Source: UBA3537 sp965658025 (GTDB lineage Bacteria > Bacteroidota > Bacteroidia > Flavobacteriales > Flavobacteriaceae). Taken from it: DNA of 63,920 nucleotides. Within the stretch, counting starts at the first letter, position 1; every line of letters begins with the position of its first letter. The stretch lies in assembly GCA_965658025.1 (NCBI GenBank), contig CBFHQL010000009.1, positions 1-63,920 of the forward strand, in the 5' to 3' direction. The position numbers and the translations under genes are program-made. The notes below the pieces were generated by a model that was not told where the DNA came from, made no database searches, and was given only the letters and a program-made list of their open reading frames with translations. This document shows, one piece after another, positions 14,509 to 24,184 of the stretch.

Positions 14509-15810
14509 TTATTCTGCATTTTCTAAAAAATCCTTTACACGTTCGGTTAATTTCTCCAAAAATCCTTTGGAACGAACTGGGGGTTTTTCGATTGTTGGCT
14601 CTGGAGTTTCTTCATCCTGCGAAACTTCATCTATAGTGGTTTGCTTTTCTTGACGTTCTAAACCATCCAATACCAATCCAACTGCCGTGGCATACAATGG
14701 ACTGGTGATGTCGCCGTCGCTATCACCTGCCAAATGTTCGTTTGGATAGCCCACACGCGTATCCATTCCAGTAATGTATTCTACAAGTTGTTTTAAGTGG
14801 TTCAATTGACTTCCACCACCTGTTAGGACAATCCCTGCAATGAGTTTTTTCTTTTGCTCTTCATGACCGTAGTTTTTAATTTCTACATAAACCTGTTCTA
14901 TAATTTCTACCACACGAGCATGGATTATTTTCGATAAGTTTTTCAATGAAATTTCCTTTGGGTCTCGCCCTCTCAACCCTGGAATAGAAACAATTTCATT
15001 GTCTTTGTTTTCACCTGGCCAAGCGGATCCAAATTTAATTTTCAATAATTCTGCTTGTTTTTCAATAATGGAACACCCTTCTTTGATGTCCTCTGTAATG
15101 ACATTTCCGCCAAAAGGAATTACAGCAGTATGTCTGATGATACCGTCTTTAAATACGGCCAAATCGGTAGTTCCACCACCAATATCAATAAGCGCAACAC
15201 CAGCTTCTTTTTCTTCTTGGCTCAATACGGCTTTGGCTGAAGCCAGAGGTTCTAAAGTAATACCTTCCAAGCTTAACCCTGCGGTTTGAATACAACGACC
15301 GATGTTTCGAATAGACGAAACCTGACCCACAACAACATGAAAATTGGCTTCCAAACGTTCGCCATACATACCGATTGGTTCTTTTATTTCTGCCTGACCA
15401 TCGACTTTAAAATCCTGTGGTAAAACATGAATGATTTCTTCACCCGGCAACATGACAAGCTTATGCACTTGATTTATGAGTCGGTCTATATCGTCTTCAT
15501 TAATGACTTGTTCTGCATTGGATCTGGTGATGTAATCGCTATGCTGTAGACTTCTTATGTGTTGCCCAGCTATACCAACCGTTACGCCATCAATTTTGAT
15601 ATCGGATGTTGCTTCGGCTTCTGCTACGGCATTTTGAATAGACTGAATGGTTTGGGTGATGTTGTTTACCACACCACGGTGTACGCCCATACTTTTTGAT
15701 TTTCCTACACCAATTGTTTCCAATTTACCGTACTGGTTTTTCTGGCCAATCATCGCAACGATTTTTGTAGTTCCAATATCCAAACCTACTGCAATATTTT
15801 GAGTCTCCAT
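14509..15810 (-). CDS. ftsA: Cell division protein FtsA
   Basis: Actin-like ATPase that ties FtsZ filaments to the membrane. ATG 15810 gives METQNIAVGLDIGTTKIVAM with the phosphate-1 motif at the very start (433 residues); the upstream frame start at 15834 would overlap ftsQ. Also seen: ALIDIGGGTTDLAVFKDG (phosphate 2) and IVLTGGGSQL (adenosine motif). The C-terminus, KGFLEKLTERVKDFLENAE, is an amphipathic helix fit for membrane targeting. It starts 4 bases after the ftsQ stop. Confidence 0.97.
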   Translation of the reverse strand: METQNIAVGLDIGTTKIVAMIGQKNQYGKLETIGVGKSKSMGVHRGVVNNITQTIQSIQNAVAEAEATSDIKIDGVTVGIAGQHIRSLQHSDYITRSNAEQVINEDDIDRLINQVHKLVMLPGEEIIHVLPQDFKVDGQAEIKEPIGMYGERLEANFHVVVGQVSSIRNIGRCIQTAGLSLEGITLEPLASAKAVLSQEEKEAGVALIDIGGGTTDLAVFKDGIIRHTAVIPFGGNVITEDIKEGCSIIEKQAELLKIKFGSAWPGENKDNEIVSIPGLRGRDPKEISLKNLSKIIHARVVEIIEQVYVEIKNYGHEEQKKKLIAGIVLTGGGSQLNHLKQLVEYITGMDTRVGYPNEHLAGDSDGDITSPLYATAVGLVLDGLERQEKQTTIDEVSQDEETPEPTIEKPPVRSKGFLEKLTERVKDFLENAE

Positions 15811-15814
15811 AGAA

Positions 15815-16534
15815 TTATAATTTTGTACAAACAACCTGTTGGTTGAATTGTAAATTCACTGTTTTATATGTTTGAAGCAACTTATCTTTTTTTGCTTTTT
15901 GATAAAATGCTTTTAAATTATTCATTTTCTTATTCAAATTTTCTAAAGTTCCCACAACAACTTCAAAATCGTATGTACGTAGGAACAATGAAAATTGTTG
16001 CTGTTCGTCAATGATGATTTCTGTAACATAAAGTTTTAAAAAATCATCATGATTTATATACTCCAACAATTGATGCACAGATTGTAGATTAGTTGTATCT
16101 ACATTACCATGAACCACTACCACACGTGCACTGTACTCAGATGAGAGGGGCATCATTTCTCCTTGGCTATCAATGTAAAATGAGGGCTCAGAAATCACTC
16201 TTGCAAGAGGTGTGCGTTGTGTTACTTCTACTCTAACTTCCCCATTTACAGTAAGATACACCTCTGCATTTTCTATCATCGGATGAGATGATATTTTGGC
16301 CTCCAGTACATTCAAATCTAAAATATCTTTGGGCATACATTCCACAGCTTGCTGATTTTGTATTAACAATTTATTAACCACGTGTTTACTGATTAATAAG
16401 TTGTCTTTTCCTACAAATTCTATATGGGTATTAAGGATTGGTGAGTGGTTGTTTCGTTTGGATGAAAACGCAAAAAGGAACACCACCAAAATGAGCAACA
16501 AAAAAGCGTTCACTATGTTTTTATATTTACGCAT
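15815..16534 (-). CDS. ftsQ: Cell division protein FtsQ (DivIB-like)
   Basis: A 239-residue bitopic divisome protein: short cytoplasmic N-terminus (MRKYKN), one membrane helix (VNAFLLLILVVFLFAFS) and a periplasmic part with a POTRA-like domain (about 35-105, e.g. NAEVYLTVNGEVRVEVTQRTPLA) and the FtsQ domain (FYIDSQGEMMPLS). It links the early ring to FtsL and septal synthesis. The start overlaps the end of murC by 8 bases. Divergent in sequence from proteobacterial FtsQ but clear from motif and position. Confidence 0.9.
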   Translation of the reverse strand: MRKYKNIVNAFLLLILVVFLFAFSSKRNNHSPILNTHIEFVGKDNLLISKHVVNKLLIQNQQAVECMPKDILDLNVLEAKISSHPMIENAEVYLTVNGEVRVEVTQRTPLARVISEPSFYIDSQGEMMPLSSEYSARVVVVHGNVDTTNLQSVHQLLEYINHDDFLKLYVTEIIIDEQQQFSLFLRTYDFEVVVGTLENLNKKMNNLKAFYQKAKKDKLLQTYKTVNLQFNQQVVCTKL

Positions 16535-17876
16535 GTTCTAAATCTTTTGAAAGTGGTTCTACAAGTGCACCAATATCCCCTGCGCCCATGGTCACCAGTA
16601 CAGGGTAATCGATCAATTCTATTGCTTCAAATAAGTTTGTTTTGGAGACTAATTTTTTTATTGGAGCTGTTATTTTTTCAAGCAACCACGAAGAATTCAC
16701 GCCAGAAATAGGCAGCTCTCGAGCGGGATATATTTCCAACAATAAAACAGCATCAAAAACAGATAGTGAATGTGCAAAATCATCAGCAAAATCCTGAGTT
16801 CTACTGAACAGGTGTGGCTGAAATACAGCTGTAATTTTTTTGTTGGGGTGCATTTCTAAAATCGCTTGGTGAACGGCATCAATCTCTTTAGGGTGGTGCG
16901 CATAATCATCAATAAAAACAAAAGAATCATTTTTTGTTTTATATGAAAAACGTCGTTTAACTCCTCTGTAGGAATCCAATCCAGAGGATAATTTTTGTAC
17001 AGAACACCCATACTCTAGGGCCATTGCAAGAGCAGCCACCGCATTGCTTAAGTTATGTTTTCCAGGTAAATGAAATTTAAAATCTTTATACAAACCCAAT
17101 GGAGTTTTTAAATCAAAACAATAAGCGCCATTTATTATACGAACATTGGTTGCGCTGTAATTTGTATTTGATTCGACTCCGTAAGCTATTCCTTCAATAC
17201 GAAGTGCTTCATGCACAAAAAGTTTACCATTAGGAGCAATATTTTTTGAAAAATCTAAAAAGGACTGCTTTAAACTTTCCTTGTCGCCATAGACATCCAA
17301 ATGATCTGCATCCATGGAAGTGATGCAAGCAAAATTTGGCGAAAGTGTCATGAATGAACGATCAAATTCATCAGCTTCTACTACAGTAATTTTATTGCCG
17401 TTTTGAATCAAATTTGAGTTGTAATTTTCAGAAATGCCGCCTAAAAATGCCGTCATTTCTTGATTTGCTTCCATCATCAAATGACCCAAAATACTAGTGG
17501 TTGTGGTTTTACCATGCGTTCCAGCGATGGCCAAACAAAATGTGTCTTTTGTAATTACACCCAAAACCTCTGAACGTTTTAAAACGGTAAAATTTTGCGC
17601 ATTAAAATAGGCCAAAATTGAATTGGTTTTCGGAACTGCAGGGGTATAGACCACGAGAGTTGTGGTGTTGTCCAAGAACCTAGAATCAATCGCTTGAATA
17701 TCATCTCTAAAAGAGACCTTAATTCCAATCTTTTCTAGTGCTTTAGTATTATCACTCGGCGTTTTATCATAACCCGAAACAGACTTGTGTGTTGCATGAA
17801 AATAGCGCGCCAATGCACTCATACCGATACCTCCAATACCTACAAAATATATGTTATGGAAGGAGTTTAAATTCAT
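16527..17876 (-). CDS. murC: UDP-N-acetylmuramate--L-alanine ligase
   Basis: Adds the first residue, L-Ala, to UDP-MurNAc in the cytoplasm using ATP. It has 449 residues with an N-terminal nucleotide-binding fold (NIYFVGIGGIGMSALARYF, residues 8-26), the Mur ATP loop LAIAGTHGKTTTTSILG (about 114-130), and the C-terminal segment FIDDYAHHPKEIDAV. It overlaps murG by 4 bases (ATGA type) and ftsQ by 8, within the dcw cluster. Confidence 0.97.
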   Translation of the reverse strand: MNLNSFHNIYFVGIGGIGMSALARYFHATHKSVSGYDKTPSDNTKALEKIGIKVSFRDDIQAIDSRFLDNTTTLVVYTPAVPKTNSILAYFNAQNFTVLKRSEVLGVITKDTFCLAIAGTHGKTTTTSILGHLMMEANQEMTAFLGGISENYNSNLIQNGNKITVVEADEFDRSFMTLSPNFACITSMDADHLDVYGDKESLKQSFLDFSKNIAPNGKLFVHEALRIEGIAYGVESNTNYSATNVRIINGAYCFDLKTPLGLYKDFKFHLPGKHNLSNAVAALAMALEYGCSVQKLSSGLDSYRGVKRRFSYKTKNDSFVFIDDYAHHPKEIDAVHQAILEMHPNKKITAVFQPHLFSRTQDFADDFAHSLSVFDAVLLLEIYPARELPISGVNSSWLLEKITAPIKKLVSKTNLFEAIELIDYPVLVTMGAGDIGALVEPLSKDLEHA

Positions 17877-18964
17877 GCCGTTATGAGTTTTTCAATTTCG
17901 TTAACTATATCCTCTGTAGCCGATTTTTTAGCCAACTTTTTAATGTTATCCGCTAATCGTTGTTGTAAGCTTATATTCATTATAAGCTCTGTAAATTGAG
18001 GTTCGAAATTTTGATCTAAATCCTTTTCTGAAATCAATATAGCCGCATCTTTTTTAGCAACAGCCATAGCATTTTTGGTTTGGTGATCTTCTGCAACATT
18101 TGGTGATGGAATAAAAATCACGGGTTTGCCAACAATACATAATTCTGAAACAGAACTAGCACCAGCTCTTGAAACAATGATGTCTGCTGCAGCATAGGCA
18201 AGATCCATCCGTTTTACAAAATCAAATACCTGGACACCTTGAGCGCGTTGATGATGTTTGTATTCTTCGTAATACAATGTTCCACATTGCCAAAGTACTT
18301 GTATTTCATTTCTCTGAAAATAGGGTAATTGCGCTTCTACCAATTGATTGATTCTTCGCGCGCCCAAACTTCCGCCCAAAACAAGCAGAGTTTTCTTTTC
18401 AGAGTTAAACTCAAAAGTCTTGTGCGCATCTCCTTTATGTTCTGAATTTAAAAGATCTTGACGTACTGGATTACCGGTAATAATAATTTTATCTTTAGGA
18501 AAAAATGGCTCTAATCCTTCGTAGGCAACACATATTTTGTTTGCTTTTTTGGCTAATAATTTATTCGTGATTCCAGGGTAAGAATTTTGTTCCTGAACGA
18601 GTGTTGGCGTCCCAAAAAGCGATGCGATATACACTATTGGTCCGCTAGCAAAACCTCCTGTTCCAATGACCAAATCGGGTTTAAATCTTAAAACAATAAA
18701 AACCGATTGTATCAAACTGCTGATTAATTTCAATGGAAATAATAAATTTTTGAATAGTTGCTTTCTTTGTAAGCCAGATATCCAAAGCCCTTTGATTTTA
18801 AATCCAGCCTTAGGAATTTTTTCCATTTCCATTTTCCCTTTTGCACCGACAAAAAGAACATCTGATTTTGGATACCTTGATTTGAGCGCATGAGCAATGG
18901 AAAGTGCAGGGAAAATATGACCTCCCGTGCCCCCTCCAGATAATATGAATTTATAGCTCCCCAT
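17873..18964 (-). CDS. murG: UDP-GlcNAc:lipid I N-acetylglucosaminyltransferase
   Basis: Peripheral inner-membrane GT28 enzyme that converts lipid I to lipid II. It has 363 residues with the N-terminal glycine-rich loop FILSGGGTGGHIFPALSIA (about 5-23), LVIGTGGFASGP (about 99-110), and the C-terminal UDP-sugar site ASSVSELCIVGKPVIFIPSP followed by EDHQTKNA. The start overlaps the ftsW stop by one base; the end overlaps murC. Confidence 0.97.
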   Translation of the reverse strand: MGSYKFILSGGGTGGHIFPALSIAHALKSRYPKSDVLFVGAKGKMEMEKIPKAGFKIKGLWISGLQRKQLFKNLLFPLKLISSLIQSVFIVLRFKPDLVIGTGGFASGPIVYIASLFGTPTLVQEQNSYPGITNKLLAKKANKICVAYEGLEPFFPKDKIIITGNPVRQDLLNSEHKGDAHKTFEFNSEKKTLLVLGGSLGARRINQLVEAQLPYFQRNEIQVLWQCGTLYYEEYKHHQRAQGVQVFDFVKRMDLAYAAADIIVSRAGASSVSELCIVGKPVIFIPSPNVAEDHQTKNAMAVAKKDAAILISEKDLDQNFEPQFTELIMNISLQQRLADNIKKLAKKSATEDIVNEIEKLITA

Positions 18965-20154
18965 TATAACGCTTCACTTAGTATTTCGAGAGGATGTTGC
19001 TCATCCTCGGATTGATTTCTAATGTCTTCTCTTTTGGCACTCACACTCAGTATGATTCCAATCCCTAAGCAGGTTACCCAAATGGATGTTCCACCACTAC
19101 TTATGAGGGGTAAAGTTTGTCCTGTAACAGGGAACAACTCAACAGCAACGCCCATATTTATAAGTGCTTGAAAAATGATAGGAAGACCCACCCCAATGGT
19201 AAGTAATTTTCCAAAAACAGTTTCTGCCTTTTGTGCGACTACAACTATTCTGAACAATAATAAAAGGTATAATACCAGCAAAAACAGACCGCCCAACAAA
19301 CCATATTCTTCAATAATAATGGCAAAAATGAAATCGGATGAAGACTGAGGTAAAAAGTTTTTTTGTACACTTTTTCCTGGCCCTAATCCATACAAACTTC
19401 CTGTTGCTATCGCTATTTTGGCTTTTTCTATTTGATAATCTTCTTCTGAATCACGGTCATCCATAAAATTTGAAATTCGACTGCCCCATGTGTCCACTCT
19501 ATTGGGCATTGCATCTGGAAAAGCTTTGGCAATAAGTACAAAAAAGGACAGTACTAAAAGTCCAGAACCTACAATTGCTCCTAAATATTTTAAAGGATAA
19601 CCCCCCAAAAATGCCAAAACCAATACCATCGTAAAAATAATCGCCGTGGTAGAAAAATTGGCAGGAAGAATCAAAATGAGCACCACAAAAACAGGCAACC
19701 ATAGCGGCATAATGGACGACTTAAATGAAATCTCTTGTTCAAAAATCTTTGAAAGGTATCGTGCCACAAACACCATGAGCACAAGAGCAGCCAATGTAGA
19801 CGTCTGAAATGTAAACCCTACAAACGGGACACGAATCCATCGGCTAGCGTTGGCGCCATCTATAGTTGTTCCTTGCAATAAGGTGACTAAGAGTAGAATT
19901 AAAACAACTGGAAACATCACCATTGACAACCCTTTGAAATAGCGATAAGGGATTCTGTGAATGGCATATATGATTGAAAATCCTAAGAACAGATGTACAA
20001 AATGTTTAATAAAATAAGAAAAGGTCTGACCATCACCATATGTATAAGCCAAATTACTGGCGGCACTATACACTGGCAAAAATGAAAATATGGCCAAAAG
20101 CGCTACAATGGCCCATATCATTCGATCTCCTTTTATGTTCCCAAACTTTATCAT
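18964..20154 (-). CDS. ftsW: Septal peptidoglycan glycosyltransferase FtsW (SEDS family)
   Basis: A 396-residue polytopic membrane protein with about ten membrane segments, predicted to polymerise lipid II at the septum together with FtsI. SEDS features include the segment with SSDFIFAIIIEEYGLLGG (about 273-290) and GQTLPLISSGGTSIWVTCLGIG near the end (as GQTLPLISSGG then TSI). Located between murD and murG, one base apart or overlapping. FtsW is preferred to RodA because of its place in the division cluster. Confidence 0.94.
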   Translation of the reverse strand: MIKFGNIKGDRMIWAIVALLAIFSFLPVYSAASNLAYTYGDGQTFSYFIKHFVHLFLGFSIIYAIHRIPYRYFKGLSMVMFPVVLILLLVTLLQGTTIDGANASRWIRVPFVGFTFQTSTLAALVLMVFVARYLSKIFEQEISFKSSIMPLWLPVFVVLILILPANFSTTAIIFTMVLVLAFLGGYPLKYLGAIVGSGLLVLSFFVLIAKAFPDAMPNRVDTWGSRISNFMDDRDSEEDYQIEKAKIAIATGSLYGLGPGKSVQKNFLPQSSSDFIFAIIIEEYGLLGGLFLLVLYLLLLFRIVVVAQKAETVFGKLLTIGVGLPIIFQALINMGVAVELFPVTGQTLPLISSGGTSIWVTCLGIGIILSVSAKREDIRNQSEDEQHPLEILSEAL

Positions 20155-21486
20155 TTATAGTGCGCGTACTGCAGATTTAAATTGATGTCCTCTATCTTCA
20201 TAATTTTTAAACAAATCGAAGCTGGCACAAGCCGGAGAAAGCAAGACGTTTTCACCAGCTGTGGCAATATTATAGGCGATTTTAACCGCTTCAGACATGT
20301 ATTGAGTTTCTACCATCACGTCTACCATATGTTCAAAATTTTTAAACAAAGCTTCATTGTTTTTTCCAAGACAAATGATGGCTTTAACTTTTTCGTTTAC
20401 AAAAGGGTACAATGCCGTATAATCGTTTCCTTTATCTACGCCACCTACAATCCAGACCGTTGGTGCACTCATGCTCTCCAATGCAAAATAGGTTGCATTT
20501 ACATTGGTTGCCTTGGAATCATTAATGTATTGTACCTTATTGATTTTCAGTACATTTTCTAAGCGGTGTTCTGCGCCTTGAAAACATTCTAAACTTTCAC
20601 GAATGGTATCCTTTCGTATTTTAAGAAGGTGAGCGACTGTAGCCGCTGCCATTGCATTTTTGATGTTGTGCTTTCCTTCTAAAGCTAAATTTGTTGTTGG
20701 CATTATATGTTCTTCTTTTTTAAATTTTATAATAATCTCTTTTTGTTTCAAATACGCCCCTTGCGCTAAAATTTTAGTCAGCGAAAAAGGGACTAATGTA
20801 GATTGAATTTGATGGGACTGTATGTATGTATTGATGACATCGTCATCGGCATCATAAATCAAATAATCGTCTTTGGTTTGATTCATCACAATCCTAAATT
20901 TGGAAGCGATGTAATGTTCAAACTTATTGTCATAGCGGTCCAAATGATCGGGGGTTATGTTGGTCAGTACAGCAATATGTGGTCTAAATTTTTGAATACC
21001 ATCCAATTGAAAACTACTGAGTTCCAAAACAAAATGATCTGGTTTTTTAGGGATTAACCCCGCAAAACTATCGCCAATATTTCCACCCATAGCAACGTTC
21101 AAATTTTCTTGCTTTAGGATATGGTGGATCATCATGGTCGTCGTGGTTTTTCCATTACTTCCTGTCACACCAATAATGTTGGCAGAAGTGAATTGAGCTG
21201 CAAATTCAATTTCAGAAATCACTGGTACTTCTTTTTTCAAAAGCGCTTCCACAATAGGGGCACGCTCAGAGATTCCAGGACTTTTCATGACCACATCAGC
21301 ATTCAAAATTTTTGATGCCGTGTGAGTTCCTTCCTCCCATTCAATCTCATTATGTATAAGAACGTCCTTGTATGTTTTTTTTATCGTTCCATAATCGGAA
21401 ACAAACACTTCAAATCCTTTTTCTTTTCCTAACAGTGCTGTACCTACACCGCTTTCGCCACCACCAAGTACAACCAATCTTTTCAT
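20155..21486 (-). CDS. murD: UDP-N-acetylmuramoyl-alanine--D-glutamate ligase
   Basis: Adds D-Glu to UDP-MurNAc-L-Ala. It has 443 residues with an N-terminal Rossmann-type start, RLVVLGGGESGVGTALLG (residues 3-20), the ATP loop IIGVTGSNGKTTTTMMIHH (about 106-124), NITPDHLDRYD, and the C-terminal YINDSKATNVNAT, all typical of MurD. Adjacent to mraY (stop 21487) and ftsW (start 20154), so part of the same transcript. Confidence 0.97.
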   Translation of the reverse strand: MKRLVVLGGGESGVGTALLGKEKGFEVFVSDYGTIKKTYKDVLIHNEIEWEEGTHTASKILNADVVMKSPGISERAPIVEALLKKEVPVISEIEFAAQFTSANIIGVTGSNGKTTTTMMIHHILKQENLNVAMGGNIGDSFAGLIPKKPDHFVLELSSFQLDGIQKFRPHIAVLTNITPDHLDRYDNKFEHYIASKFRIVMNQTKDDYLIYDADDDVINTYIQSHQIQSTLVPFSLTKILAQGAYLKQKEIIIKFKKEEHIMPTTNLALEGKHNIKNAMAAATVAHLLKIRKDTIRESLECFQGAEHRLENVLKINKVQYINDSKATNVNATYFALESMSAPTVWIVGGVDKGNDYTALYPFVNEKVKAIICLGKNNEALFKNFEHMVDVMVETQYMSEAVKIAYNIATAGENVLLSPACASFDLFKNYEDRGHQFKSAVRAL

Positions 21487-22719
21487 CTATCTAATTTTCA
21501 AGGTTACAATGGTGAGGATGGCTAAAAGAATTCCAACAATCCAAAATCGAGTAACAATTTTACTTTCGTGATATCCTGATTTTTGATAGTGATGATGTAG
21601 AGGCGACATTTTGAAAATACGTCGACCTGCACCATATTTTTTCTTGGTGTATTTAAAATATCCGACCTGCAGTACAACCGATAAATTTTCGGCCAGAAAA
21701 ATGCCACACAACAGAGGAATTAACCACTCTTTTCGTACAGCAATAGCGATTACAGCAATGATTCCCCCAATAGTCAAACTTCCTGTATCGCCCATAAACA
21801 CTTGTGCTGGATAAGTATTGTACCACAAAAATCCAATAAGCGCACCCACAAAAGCTGCGATATAAATCGTAATTTCTTCTACTCGAGGGATATACATAAT
21901 ATTGAGGTAATCCGAGAAAATTATATTACCTGAAACCCAAGCAAAAATTCCTAAAGTCAATACAATAATTGCTGATGTGCCAGCAGCAAGTCCGTCAATA
22001 CCATCTGTTAGGTTTGCACCATTAGAAACTGCTGTGATGATAAAAATCACAACTATCACAAACACGATCCAAGCATATTTATCTAAACTCGGATGAATCC
22101 ATGTAATCAAATCGGCATAATCAAATTCGTTGCCTTTAAAAAATGGAATGGTTGTTTTTGTTGATTTTGATTCTGGATAAAATTGTTGCGGTACCTCTTG
22201 CTCTATAGAAATAGTTGTTCGCTCATTGAATGGAATTTGTTCTTTAATGGTAACTTCGGAATGAAAAAACAAAGTGAGCCCAACGATTAGACCCAATCCA
22301 ATTTGCCCAATAACTTTGAACCGTCCTTTAAGTCCTTCTTTGTCATTTTTAAACTTTTTAAGGTAGTCATCAATAAACCCAATGACCCCCATCCATAATG
22401 TTGTAATCAGCAAAAGAATGATGTAAATATTATCCAATTTGGCAACTAAAAGCACTGGCAATAAGGTCGCTAGAATAATAATTAAACCACCCATGGTTGG
22501 CGTTCCTGCTTTCTCTTTTTGACCATCCAATCCCAAATCACGTATAGTCTCACCAACTTGTTTTGTGTGCAAGAAATTGATGATTCTTTTGCCAAAAATC
22601 GTTGAAATTAAAAGCGATAAAATAATAGCTAATGCAGCTCTAAACGTCAAAAAGCCAAAGAGTGATGCTCCAGGAAACTGAAATTCTTTTTCTAAATATT
22701 CAAACAAATAGTACAGCAT
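21487..22719 (-). CDS. mraY: Phospho-N-acetylmuramoyl-pentapeptide transferase
   Basis: Integral membrane enzyme that forms lipid I on undecaprenyl phosphate. It has 410 residues; motifs are GLDGQKEKAGTPTMGG (about 63-78), IGFIDDYLKKFK, NLTDGIDGLAAGTSAI and MSPLHHHYQKSGYHE. E. coli MraY has 360 residues; the extra length lies mainly in an extracytoplasmic loop around residues 155-205 (from SEVTIKEQIPF to DYADLITW), an insertion I recall in Bacteroidota. Lies between murE and murD with 1-base spacings. Confidence 0.97.
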   Translation of the reverse strand: MLYYLFEYLEKEFQFPGASLFGFLTFRAALAIILSLLISTIFGKRIINFLHTKQVGETIRDLGLDGQKEKAGTPTMGGLIIILATLLPVLLVAKLDNIYIILLLITTLWMGVIGFIDDYLKKFKNDKEGLKGRFKVIGQIGLGLIVGLTLFFHSEVTIKEQIPFNERTTISIEQEVPQQFYPESKSTKTTIPFFKGNEFDYADLITWIHPSLDKYAWIVFVIVVIFIITAVSNGANLTDGIDGLAAGTSAIIVLTLGIFAWVSGNIIFSDYLNIMYIPRVEEITIYIAAFVGALIGFLWYNTYPAQVFMGDTGSLTIGGIIAVIAIAVRKEWLIPLLCGIFLAENLSVVLQVGYFKYTKKKYGAGRRIFKMSPLHHHYQKSGYHESKIVTRFWIVGILLAILTIVTLKIR

Positions 22720-22720
22720 A

Positions 22721-24184
22721 TTATTTTTGTAATTGATTTAAACATTCCAACGCTACTTTGTAATCATTAAATTCTGTGCGAACTCCATTTATTTCTTGGT
22801 AAGACTCGTGTCCCTTTCCCGCTACAAGGATGATGTCGTTAGCATTGGCCAACTGACATGCCGTTTTTATGGCTTGTTTGCGGTTTGTTATGGCCATAAT
22901 TTTCTTGAAATTTTGTGGTTCTACACCACTCTCTATTTCAGAAATAATAGCGTCCGGATCTTCAGATCTTGGATTATCGCTTGTGAAAATAACTTTGGAA
23001 CTCAATGCCGAAGCAATGTGCCCCATTTTTGGACGCTTGGTTTTATCACGATCACCACCACAACCAACAATAGAGATTAAATCTTCATTTTGTGTACGAA
23101 TATCATTGATGGTTTGCAATACATTTTTGAGGGCATCTGGAGTGTGGGCATAATCTACAATTACGGTAATATTGTTTGCCGTTATAAAATATTCGAAACG
23201 CCCACTGACATTATCGAGCGTACTCATTAAACGTAAAAGCTCATCCTTTTCGAGCCCTAAAATATCGGCGGAAGCAAACACAGCGGTAAGATTATAAGCG
23301 TTGAAACTTCCTATAAGCTTGACCCAAAGTTCACTGTCATTTATTTTCAAGAGCAATCCCTTGAAATGATTTTCGAGTATTTGAGTGCGGTAATCGGCAT
23401 AGCTTTTCAACGCATAGCTGTACGTTTTGGCCTGAGTGTTTTGGAGCATAATTTTACCGTTTTTATCATCTGCATTGGTAAGCGCAAATGCTGCTTTTGA
23501 TAACCCATCAAAAAAAGATTTTTTTACATCACGATATGCTGCAAAAGAAGAGTGATAATCCAAATGATCATGCGAAAGGTTGGTGAAAATACCCCCTTCA
23601 AAATCGAGCCCCTTTGTTCTGTGTTGATGTATACCGTGTGAACTTACTTCCATAAAACAAAACTCGACACCAACATCATTCATTTGTTTCAAATAGCTGT
23701 TGATGACTAAAGAATCTGGCGTAGTATGAGTGGCGGTATAAGTTGTTTTATCCACCATTATTTTTACTGTTGATATGAGGCCTACTTTGTATCCCGCCGC
23801 CTTAAATAAATTGAATAAAAGTGTGGCTACCGTTGTTTTGCCATTGGTTCCGGTAACGCCAACAAGTTTCAAGTTTTTGGATGGATGCTGGTAAAAATTA
23901 GCAGCCATAAAAGCCAAAGCTGAGGAAGAAGATTCAACCTCTATATAAGTTACATTTTTCGTTTTTGTTTTCGGTATCTTTTCTGCTACAACAACACTTG
24001 CACCATTTTCAATGGCCTTAATTATAAAAGAATGACCATCGGATTGCACTCCTTTGATGGCGACAAAAACATCATTTTTCTTGACCTTTCTCGAGTCGTA
24101 TTGAAGTGTATTGATACGTACATCGGTTGACCCCTGTACAGAGAGCAAGGCAACATTATACAATATGTCTTTTAAAACACTCAC
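22721..24184 (-). CDS. murE: UDP-MurNAc-L-Ala-D-Glu--meso-diaminopimelate ligase
   Basis: Adds the third stem residue to the peptidoglycan precursor. It has 487 residues with the ATP loop VGVTGTNGKTTVATLLFN (about 108-125), THTTPDSL, and NLSHDHLDYHSSF. The DNPR motif (TSDNPRSEDP, about 405-414), which selects meso-diaminopimelate rather than lysine, is present. The start overlaps ftsI by 4 bases (ATGA), showing coupling. Confidence 0.97.
   Translation of the reverse strand: MSVLKDILYNVALLSVQGSTDVRINTLQYDSRKVKKNDVFVAIKGVQSDGHSFIIKAIENGASVVVAEKIPKTKTKNVTYIEVESSSSALAFMAANFYQHPSKNLKLVGVTGTNGKTTVATLLFNLFKAAGYKVGLISTVKIMVDKTTYTATHTTPDSLVINSYLKQMNDVGVEFCFMEVSSHGIHQHRTKGLDFEGGIFTNLSHDHLDYHSSFAAYRDVKKSFFDGLSKAAFALTNADDKNGKIMLQNTQAKTYSYALKSYADYRTQILENHFKGLLLKINDSELWVKLIGSFNAYNLTAVFASADILGLEKDELLRLMSTLDNVSGRFEYFITANNITVIVDYAHTPDALKNVLQTINDIRTQNEDLISIVGCGGDRDKTKRPKMGHIASALSSKVIFTSDNPRSEDPDAIISEIESGVEPQNFKKIMAITNRKQAIKTACQLANANDIILVAGKGHESYQEINGVRTEFNDYKVALECLNQLQK

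Noticed and set aside
14487..14519. FtsZ start at ATG 14519
   Set aside because: It overlaps ftsA and adds MQNNQQQKNKF, which does not fit homologues starting with MSSN; not fully excluded.
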